The position numbers and the translations under genes were made by a program. Below the pieces are notes generated by a model. It made no database searches. It saw nothing but the letters and a program-made list of their open reading frames with translations, and was not told where the DNA came from. 64,000 nucleotides of DNA from Owenia fusiformis (lineage: Eukaryota; Annelida; Polychaeta; Sabellida; Oweniidae): the NCBI GenBank assembly GCA_903813345.2, contig CAIIXF020000012.1, forward strand, positions 11,020,932 through 11,084,931, given 5' to 3'. Positions 38,201-50,200 of this stretch are shown here, piece after piece; position 1 is the first letter of the stretch; every line of letters starts with the position of its first letter.

Positions 38201-41200
38201 ATTGCCCTTCACCCAAGCTGACTTAACCTTCCTATTAATCAAAGTCTTACTTGTTCACCACAAGAGCATCACTGATATTGCCCAACACCCAAGCTGACTT
38301 AACCTCCTTATTAATCAAAGTCTTACTTGTTCACCACAAGAGCATCACTGATATTGCCCAAAACCCAAGCTGTCTTAACCTCCCTATAATGAAAGTCTTA
38401 CTTGTTCACCATAAGAGCATCACTGATATTGCCCAACACCTAAGCTGACTAATAACCTCCCTATTAATGAAAGTCTTACTTGTTCACCACAAGAGCATCA
38501 CTGATATTGCCCAACACCCAAGCTGACTTAACCTCCCTATTAATCAAAGTCTTACTTGTTCACCACAAGAGCATCACTGATATTGCCCAACACCCAAGCT
38601 GACTTAACCTCCCTATTAATCAAAGTCTAACTTGTTCACCACAAGAGCATCACTGATATTGCCCAACACCCAAGCTGACTTAACCTTCCTATTAATCAAA
38701 GTCTTACTTGTTCACCACAAGAGCATCACTGATATTGCCCAACACCCAAGCTGACTTAACCTCCCTATTAATCAAAGTCTTACTTGTTCACCACAAGAGC
38801 ATCACTGATATTGCCCAACACCCAAGCTGACTTAACCTCCCTATTAATCAAAGTCTTACTTGTTCACCACAAGAGCATCACTGATATTGCCCAACACCCA
38901 AGCTGACTTAACCTTCCTATTAATCAAAGTCTTACTTGTTCACCACAAGAGCATCACTGATATTGCCCTTCACCCAAGCTGACTTAACCTTCCTATAATC
39001 AAAGTCTTACTTGTTCACCACAAGAGCATCACTGATATTGCCCAACACCCAAGCTGTCTTAACCTCCCTATAATGAAAGTCTTACTTGTTCACCACAAAA
39101 GCATCACTAATATTGCCCAACACCCAAGCTGTCTTAACCTCCCTCTTAATGAAAGACTTACTTGTTCACCACAAGAGCATCACTGATATTGCCCAAAACC
39201 CAAGCTGACTTAACCTCATTATTGATCAAAGTCTTACTTGTTCACCACAAGAGCATCACTGATATTGCCCAACACCCAAGCCGTCTTAACCTCCCTATTA
39301 ATGAAAGACTTACTTGTTCACCACAAGAGCATCACTGATATTGCCCAAAACCCAAGCTGACTTAACCTCATTATTGATCAAAGTCTTACTTGTTCACCAC
39401 AAGAGCATCACTGATATTGCCTAACACCCAAGCCGTCTTGATTCGGACACTCAGGTTGCTCTCCTCCATCAGTTCAATCACTTTGTTTGCAGTATCAGCA
39501 ACAAAGCAGACATCCTACAAATGCATCATCTATTAAGATCAAGGATCATTCTGGCATCTCATGAACTAACTCATGAACATCTGCTAAATTCTGAAATTCT
39601 GCTAAAAATGTCGAGGCTGCACCATTCTGAGTGTTGTGTGGGGGTTTAATTTTAAATATAACTTACAGACATCGTACTGTATACAAGTAAATCAGCTAAT
39701 AACTATAGTAGACTGACATGGATAGAGGACAAACTATAAAGACTTACCTCTCTCAGACATGGATAGAGAACAAATACACCAAGGGCTCGTATTGCAGATG
39801 CTCTTACATGACAGTCCTCATCACTGGTCACACCAAGTAATAATGTCACACATGATATCCTGTGACGCATCTGAAAACACAAAGCAACAATGTCACACAT
39901 GATATCCTGTGACGCATCTGAAAACACAAAGCAACAATGTCACACATGATATCCTTGGACACATTTGAAATTTGGAATTTCTTATGATGAAAGAGGTTAG
40001 ATAGCGCAGACAGCTTGACTTTGGAAACACACTTCTGCCTCGAGAAAGAAATCAGTATATGAAGATTTGCAAAGAAATTTGGTATGAGTGAAGTAAATGT
40101 TTTTCCTGACATGTAAAAATTTAAACCGGAAAACCAAATTTTTCTCCAAATTACAACAGTAATAAGAAATGTGCTTTACATAATTTTCAAAATTTTATAA
40201 AAAAAATCACAGATGTACGATTATAGTAAATGCAATCAAATATCATATGATATACACGAATCTAGGATACATGTAATGTATAATGTACATAATTCTATAA
40301 TAGACACATCTGTTAGTTTGAAAATATCAATGATACTAAAAAATGTATATACTCACAGAGAATTGTTCAAACACTTTAGCTCCTATGTTGGATATACAGT
40401 CACATATTGTAGCTCTAAGTTGGGCATGATTTTGATTTTGTATTCCTGACCTTATAGGTTTGTCCAGTATACTCAACCAAAAGTCAACTCCCTACAAGTA
40501 AAAATAACAAGGTATTAATATGTAACCAGAACAACGGCAACGCCAAAGTGTAGCGAATCCCATCGAACAGAAATGGCTGGCATTTTTACAAACGAAATAT
40601 ATAGCAAATATCATAAAATATTTACACACATAAGAAAGGCCACCATTTTCAAAATGGTTGCTCACTTGCCAAGTTGTCATCAGAAGTAATATGCTTTTTT
40701 TCTAGCATTCACAACCAAATATGAACAAAATCGCTCCACTACTTTTCAAGTAAGAGCAAAAATTGTAAAATAACAAGTAAAGGCCGAGTAAAATACGTTT
40801 AAATGGCGGCCATTTTTCAAAATGGTCACCTTCTACCAAAAGTGTCATTAGACAGTGTACCATGCTTATAATATTCACATACCAAATATGAACAAAATCG
40901 CTCCACCACTTTTCAAGTTATAGTAAAATAAGTTAAAATGGCAGCGATTTTTCAAAATGGCCACCTTCTACCAAAAGTGTCATTAGACAGTGTGCCATGC
41001 TTATTTTATTCACATACCAAATATGAACAAATTCGCTCCACTACTTTTCGAGTTAAAGTAAAATACGTTAAAATGGCGGCCATTTTTCAAAATGGCCACC
41101 TCCTACCAAAAGTGTCATTAGACAGTGAGCCATGCTTAAAATATTCACATGCCAAATATGAACAAAATCGCTCCACTACTTCTTGAGTTACAGCAAAAAT

Positions 41201-44200
41201 CGTAAAATAACGAGTAAAGGCTGCTATTTTTCAAGATGGCTGCCATGTGCTTCTTTAATATCTACATTTCTAGCTTTATCAATGTCCTATATAATTTTTT
41301 TACATTTAAAACATATTGCTATTACAGTTTTACATATTGCACCTAAATTACAGTAAAATCAGCACTAAAATGGCCGCCATTTTTAAATGAGCGGCCATTT
41401 TGAAAATCGGCTTTCGAGCAGAACTTCTATTCCCATAGGGTATATGTGTACAAAATATGAACAAAATCGGGCCAACGGTATTTGAGTTATTGCCCGGACA
41501 GACGGACGGATGGACGGACGTACGGACAGACGTACGTACGGACGGATGGACGGAGGTGTTCCCTTTATCCCTCCGAACTTCGTTCGATGGGATAAATATC
41601 CACCACCTGCAATTTGTTACAAATACAGCTAGACTTGGATTACATTTAATGAATAAACACAAGGAGCACACACGTCTCGAACTTGCAACCTTGCGGTTAC
41701 GGCGCCCAATCCCCTAGCTCAAGCCCCTCGGCCAACTCAAGAACCCCAATAAAGGTTGTTTTAACCATCTACTTAAAAAAGTAAGCTGAATTACTTCTTT
41801 CAGAGTGAGTCTGTCTGCATTAGATGGGGCATCAACAGCTGGTTGTATTTGTGTGAGTATCATAGGACCAAGAGCTTCCAGTAGCTTAGCACCATGTAAC
41901 TGTACAGAAGGGTCTGCTTCTTCGCAACAGTATTGTATTGTGTCCCTCAGTAGGACTACACTATGTCTGCAATATAATAGGGTATAATATAGCACCATGT
42001 AACTGTACAGAGGGATCTGTAAGGGGTTCGAAAGTTTGTGTGCCTAGCCCTAAGGGGTGTATTCGACGATATTATCCCTGCTCTGAGGTCTATATTACGA
42101 TTCGAACATGAAAACTCACCAAAATGTTTCGAATATTCATTATGGTCCGCCATTACTACGGTCCGCCGTTATGACGTCACACATTACATGTATTACAAGG
42201 GGCATTGTTCGCGAATATACCCCGGGTGAAATGTTGACTTTGTTTACAGTTAATAGAAGGCATGAATACAGTCATGTTTGAATAGGGTATAATATAGCAC
42301 CATGTAACTGTATAGAGGGGTCTACCTAATATCGTATTGTGTCCCTCAGTAGAACTACACTTATGTCTGCAATATAGAGTATATTTTAGAAATTCTACAG
42401 GGAGAAGTTGGCACTATTATGAAATGTTATTTTACTCTTACAGCAGATGACTTTATTTACCTGATTAATGGAAAGTAAGATTTTGCAAGGTGGACCAAGA
42501 CTTGTAGTGCTTCTAAGACCACTGGTAGAGGTTCTGTTGCCCCACTTGGTCTTGTAGGACATCCACTTCCTGGAATTTATGTAAAATATTCAATTATACA
42601 AAGATTAAGCATGTAAACAATGAATTTAATATAGTGCCTCTAAGACCACTGGTAGAGGTTCTGTCGCCCCACTTGGTCTTGTAGGACATCCACTTCCTGG
42701 AATTTATGTAAAATATTTAATTATACAAAGATTAAGCATGTAAACAATGAATTTAATATAGTGCCTCTAAGACCACTGGTAGAGGTTCTATCGGCCCACT
42801 TGGTCTTGTAGGACATGCACTTCCTGGAATTTATGTAAAATATTTAATTATACAAAGATTAAGCATGTAAACAATGAATTTAATATAGTGCCTCTAAGAC
42901 CACTGGTAGAGGTTCTGTTGCCCCACTTGGTCTTGTAGGACATGCACTTCCTAGAATTTATGTAAAATATTTAATTATACAAAGATTAAGCATGTAAACA
43001 ATGAATTTAATATAGTGCCTCTAAGACCACTGGTAGAGGTTCTGTCGCCCCACTTGGTCTTGTAGGACATCCACTTCCTGGAATTTATGTAAAATATTTA
43101 ATTATACAAAGATTAAGCATGTAAACAATGAATTTAATATAGTGCCTCTAAGACCACTGGTAGAGGTTCTATCGGCCCACTTGGTCTTGTAGGACATGCA
43201 CTTCCTGGAATTTATGTAAATTATTTAATTATACAAAGATTGAGCATGTAAACAATGAATTTAATATAGTGCCTCTAAGACCACTGGTAGAGGTTCTGTT
43301 GCCCCACTTGGTCTTGTAGGACATCCACTTCCTGGAATTTATGTAAAATATTTAATTATACAAAGATTAAGCATGTAAACAATGAATTTAATATAGTGCC
43401 TCTAAGACCACTGGTAGAGGTTCTGTCGCCCCACTTGGTCTTGTAGGACATGCACTTCCTGGAATTTATGTAAAATATTTAATTATACAAAGATTAAGCA
43501 TGTAAACAATGAATTTAATATAGTGCCTCTAAGACCACTGGTAGAGGTTCTGTTGCCCCACTTGGTCTTGTAGGACATCCACTTCCTGGAATTTATGTAA
43601 AATATTTAATTATACAAAGATTAAGCATGTAAACAATGAATTTAATATAGTGCCTCTAAGACCACTGGTAGAGGTTCTGTTGCCCCACTTGGTCTTGTAG
43701 GACATCCACTTCCTGGAATTAATGTAAAGTATTTAATTATACAAAGATTGAGCATGTAAACAATGAATTTAATATAGTGCCTCTAAGACCACTGGTAGAG
43801 GTTCTGTTGCCCCACTTGGTCTTGTAGGATATCCACTTCCTGGAATTTATGTAAAGTATTTAATTATACAAAGATTGAGCATGTAAACAATGAATTTAAT
43901 ATAGTGCCTCTAAGACCACTGGTAGAGGTTCTGTTGCCCCATTTGGTCTTGTAGGATATCCACTACCTGGAATTCATGTAAAGTATTACAAAGATTGAGC
44001 ATGTAAACAATGAATTTAATATAGTGCCTCTAAGACCACTGGTAGAGGTTCTGTTGCCCCACTTGGTCTTGTAGGACATCCACTTCCTGGAATTTATGTA
44101 AAGTATTTAATTATACAAAGATTGAGCATGTAATCAATGAATTTAATATATTTTTTCTTTAACTACATTTTTTAAACTGAAAAACTCACCACATCTCTCA

Positions 44201-47200
44201 TTGAATTTGTGAATCGCTGTGTTTTTCAAAATAAAGTTTGTTTTTAGCAATTAAAAACCCTCAACAATCTTTATATTAAATACATAAATGTTCTCATGAG
44301 ACAGCGTGAAAGGAGTATAACTGTACACATTTGGTCATTGTGCTGTAATCATGAGATCATCACATCTAATACAAAATCATGTGTCAGAAAGATGCCAAAA
44401 CAGTGTTGTTATGACATTAAATTCGTGAGACACTTAAACAGCCAAATCATATGGCTGACACTAACATATGGATATAAAATAATACACATTATGATAGCAC
44501 TGACCTGATAAGGTAAGACTGTCGTCTGTATGACGTATGATCCCCACACATAACCGCACCAACCATGGGGTCTCCTGACTTGGTAACACATTAGTCATTT
44601 GCTCTAACCTGGGGGTCAAAGATCCTGACCCTGGGGTCTGACTTCCCGATTGAGCCCCATCACTAAAATTTGTTTCACTCGACGTGGTATTCTGGGATAC
44701 TTCAGATGTATCCTTGGTAACGTCCATTGCATTCTGGGAAGTTCCTGATGAATTCTGGGAAACTTCACTTGCGCCATCTTTTGGTTTGTTTGTTGACTTG
44801 ATTGGATTGAGAATATAGAAGACTTCTAACAGAGGAGCATTGACTGTTACTATTGAACCATAACATGTCAGGCAAGCTACTCTTATATTAGGATCTTAAA
44901 TAAAAACAAAGATAGGATTGGCTGACATAAAGTATACAAGGCATTAACATGCAAAATGTCACCATTTGCCATTTGTTACAGATGCAAAACCAAACAACCA
45001 ACCAACTGCCATACACCAACTGCCGCCACAAAAAAGTTGGAGACTATAACAAAACGTCACAAATTGTGGTGATGTCATAAAAAATCACTACTTAACTACC
45101 AATATTGCATGATAAAATTATTGGATTTGTTAACTTGAGCCTCTTCAGGACTGACATATCTAAGTCTGATTCATTGAACTCCATTAATATAGGTGAATAG
45201 TGAATTCCATTCAACTAACCTCTATGTGTTACAAAGGGCTTGATCTGTTTAGCCACTCTGCTTAGCAACCCTGGTTTAAACTTCTGGTATGGTACATTGA
45301 TCACTAATGTTGCCAGGCACTGTAAGAGATATGTATATGTAAACTGTGGCAAATGTTCAGGTGCAATATAGTAACACAGAGTGATGATAATTTTTGTGTA
45401 ACATGATTTACCAATTATTAATAAGATGGATAATTTTTTCAAGATCTTATATTGATATTAACATGTTTAGAATAAAAAATCATTTAAAATCAAAATATTT
45501 TGTCAAAAATTATCTTGAACTGACTTTACTACAAATTTCTTTTTCTATTAATCCAAAAACATACCTTAATAGTTTGTGTGATGGCTAGGGGGGAGTTCTC
45601 TGAGGCTAACGTCATCAGTAGATTAGTATGCAGCTGCTTTACCATTGAGCTCAATGTAAATGAGTAGGATGTGAAAGCAAACTGATCGTTCTTACTGAAA
45701 TGTAAAAAGGTATATTTCAAAATCAGCAATAATGCACAAAGCTGTAACAATGTGTTACAGAAGATGAATATTAATGCCAGTCCCGAAAGATGTTGGCTAT
45801 AACAATATATCACAACTTTTTGATCATGTGACATAAAAAATTAAAATAAACAATGTTTAGTGAGATGTTTTTCCTCTCTGCATATAACCATTTACAGTAA
45901 TGTCTTATCTGAATGCCACTGAGACAAGCAAAATAACAGTGTCAAGATATAGGGACAGAAAATATTCTAGCAATAGTAAGAGCATTCAATATACAGTAGC
46001 AAGTGTAACACAGGCCTTGATTTTATTGATTTTTCCCTATATCATGACATGTATAAAAATGGGACAAAATGGGACAAAAATGGGACTGAGACAGAGTGTT
46101 CATATTGAGGGGTGTTTGGATGGGAGAGATGTTTAGATATAAAACTTTCACTCTTATTTCTTCAATTATAATACATGCTACCTGTCCTCAGAAGCTACTG
46201 CCAAATACTGCTTACTCCCTTCTAATAAAGCTGTCAATACTGTAAGAGCATTACATCGTACTTTTGGGATGCCATCTTTTAATATCGTTGTGAATAAAGT
46301 CTGCGTCTGACCCCCTGGAGAATCCGGAATAAATGCCGACCAATAACCAAACATTATTTTCCTTTCTGTGATTTTCACTACACTTAGTAAGCAACTCAGA
46401 GCAGCCAGTCTTACTCTAGAGAATATGGATCTTGTTTTAACTGCTTGTTCCCCCTCTGTATCTGAGTACTCAGATTCTGAGCTGCTGATGCGATTCCAGT
46501 GTGGGCGGAGGGAGAAAGTGTCATGACTAGAAGAGCCTAATGATGAGCTAAGAAATTGATGACCAGGAGTGAATCTATTCTGGAATTTTGATTGGTCCTC
46601 ATCATCTTGCTGAGATTCAACCTTTTTGGGGCGTCTCTTTTTATTTTTCTTGTTGGCAACTTTAGGTGCTGCCTTAGGGGTGGGACTGGGGGGCTGAAGA
46701 GGGATCCTATTTGGTGACACGGCCCCAGCATACTGACTCATGGGGGTAGGATAGAGACACATATTGGTAGTGAGTGGAATTTCCTGGGGTGTTCCAAAAT
46801 ATATGTACACCTGAAATAATAGAGTTTTATGCATGGATTAAATCTAAACCACACTTTAATAATTTAAATTATGTTCATAAATTTTGCAAATAGTTTATCC
46901 TTTTGTGTCTGAGAATTCATTGTAAATATAAATGTATTGATGCAATGTTAATCCAAAAGTTTATGCAGTTATTGTTGACAATGATATTCACCTTTGATAG
47001 CAATTCAATCTATCTAATAAGTGACTATACAGGTACAAATATCATATCCAAAATGCACTATGGTCGTTCGAAGCTAGCAGTGCAATTTATACAACCCATA
47101 CAATTATGGGATCATGGGTAAAAGCATTCAATGAAATAAGCTAAGGAATTCACTCAAGTCTGACTGCTTGGAGAAATTAAATGATTAGTGTTCTCAAATG

Positions 47201-50200
47201 AATGATAACTCCATATGGTGATGAACCCAGTGACAAACTTTACTCGGAATTCACAACCCACCACAATCATAGATTCAGGATCCCCAGGGGCCTTTGAAAA
47301 GTCCCAAGGTAATTATTGGACAGGGGAGCAATTTATACACGACTAACGAGAAACATAATAAAGACACATAGAGCAGTGATCTCCCCAGCATTCAAGCAAG
47401 TGAGCGCAGCACCCTACTGAGATTTTGAAAAAAGACCTGCACCCACCTGGAAATCCATTTGCACCCACTTGAAAATGAGAAAAATCATGGGCATATTTTG
47501 ACCACTTTTGGTCTCAATTGTGAAAATGACAATTTTGCACCCACTTGAAAAAAAATCCTGTGGAGATCACTATAGAGGAATCAATTCCGCTCATCTTTTA
47601 CATGCTTCCTAATAATTCTAGTTGATAAGGGGTCTTACTTTGATAATAGCTAACACGAGTCCAAGTTGGTCAGTCTGTAAAGCATTAAGGCCTACTATCA
47701 CATTCTGAAGACCCCTTAGAGCATGTACAATCAGCTTACAATGCGACACCTCTTCCATCTTGGCACCTTTAGCCTGTTCTAGAATTTTCGCAAATGTTTT
47801 GAAACAAACCAGAGCAAATTTCTCAGGTATGTATTTCTCTAGTGAAACCCTGGAATTAAAGATGAATACATGAAAGTTTCCTTTATTCTTAATCATCAAA
47901 CTTCAATTTTGATATTTATATGATCTAGGAGAGAAAATTTATTTAAATTTATGATTTCCATTAATTTTGCCTATAGCCTCTTGTGAAAAATTCTAGTGAA
48001 ACAAATGTACAAGCATCCAATAATTCATTCTCTCATAATCCTTTTCTTTTATTCCACTACTCAATTTACAACGCATAAATGAATATATTCCATGTAAAGG
48101 ACTCTTACCTGATGCAGGCATTCTCCAGGCATATCAATGCACCCTTTATGACCTCCTCTTCGTGGCTCTCTTGTATCATGGATACTAGTAGACCTCCTTC
48201 ACTCAGTAACATCTCCTCATACTGCAAAACATTTTACAATGGAATTCTTAAGAATTTTGACAAGCAAAATTGAAAGGTAAAACAATAAAATTATAACTTT
48301 AATATGGAAAAGAATTTTGACACGCAAAATTGAAAGATAAAAAAGGAAATTATGGGAATTTATGACTTTAACATGGAAAAGTAGTTGCTTACATTCCTCA
48401 GTAATAGTGTCTGGAGGAAAACACTTGGTGAGTGTTGCTAATGACACTCAAGCACCTGAGGGGTAAGTCCACCCAGGGAACACTGTTGTTCATATGTAAT
48501 GCTAAAACACGTACCTGTTCAATTCTGTGCCCATTCTCATACAACACTGTCGCTAGGGCATGTAGAATATCAGGCCATGTCCACTGGGGACATTGTTGTA
48601 ACGCCAATACATAATACTCGACCAAGATGTTCAGGCATTTATCACTGAGCTCCATCTGTAAAACATATGTGATTCAGATAACATTATGTAAAAATATCCA
48701 CACACGTACAGTATTCTTTATTTTCACCTCTGAAAATGCAGTTCAAGAAGCTAAGTTTAAGATAAAGCATATTAAGTGAGACCAAAAACTTAAATAAATT
48801 GAATTTTAGTGAATTCTAAAAATCAGTTTATATTTGGATATAAAAGTTGCATGCACTTTTAAGATCAATGATCACCTTTTTACAATGTAGTAGATGTGTA
48901 TCATTTAACATAACTTTTAATGGTCTTTGCAATGGTATATCACACTTGGTACCAACTATAATGGTTTTAACTACAGAGAGGAGATATTGGGAGAACTGAC
49001 ACTCGGTATATTCAGTTTCAACATTTTTTGAGGTAAAATATGACTTGATTAAAAATCTAGAAAAAATCTGGAAAGAAAACCTAAATGTGAAAAGTGCCTA
49101 CCTGTAATTTAGTGATGAGATTCACTGTTAATTGAGCAAACTTTGTGAGGAGCTGGTCAAGTTGGGTGGGCACCAGTGTACAGCAATGACACAATAGCTG
49201 ACATGCTTCCTGTAGTAAAATAACATAAGTATTATGCATACATTTCAGAGCTTTTTCATCTTTTGGGATAAATCTAAGATAACTACACTGGAGAACTTTA
49301 ATAAATCTCAACCATCAAAGGTTGTCACAATGAGTTTTAAAAATACATGTACGTTTTATGTTTCCAACTATTCCAAATGGTAGAAAAATAATCCCCGTTC
49401 ACTCTAAGTAGCACAATAAATGAATCCAAGGCTTCATACCTACAAATGATGGATACATTCAAATCGAATGAATGTTTTCAAACATCGCACAATAAAAATG
49501 AATCCAAGGCTTCATACCTGCAAAGTGTAAATTCCTACCAAATCGAATTGAATGTTTTCATGGATCGCCATTGTTGTGATCCAAGGAGGATTGGCTCCCA
49601 GAATGCAACATCAGTTAACCTTATTCACCCGTGACAGATTTCAAAATGGCGGAACTGCATTTTGAAAGCTTTCATGTGGCTGGGAGCCAATCCTCCTTGC
49701 AGCGTAATCGGGCTCCAAAGTCACCTCAACATTTGTAGAGTCTGGATTAAAACGTGAAAATCACTTCAAATTTTTAAGTTCCTAATTGTCATTATGGACA
49801 CAAATTCCACTACATTTGTACTTTCCAGTAGGGAGAAAATAGTCAGCCTCAATTCACTGAGGTAAGAATTTATTATATAAGCGACAGAATTTCTTTTTCA
49901 TAGTGTTAGTCATTAGCACTATTTATGTTCCAAACTTTAATCAGATAATTGGTGAATTTGTACGATCCAAGGATTATGAGGGGGAATCCCAAAGATTTAT
50001 CCAATTTGCATTGGAATTCAGATAAAATTTATCGGATAAATTTTATCTGAATTCCAATGCAAATTGGATAGAAGTGGCTTGAACCCTTATACATCATTGG
50101 TACCTTTAGCTAGAAGTGGCTAGAACCAGTGTTTTTCCTAAGCAAATATAAATCACAGGACCAATGGACTGGCAATATCAAAATTTCAACCAGCCCAGGC

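Noticed and set aside
36873-39430. Regularly spaced direct repeats that resemble a CRISPR array
   Set aside because: Units are contiguous, without unique spacers, lie in an animal gene intron and contain a HEATR6 exon fragment.
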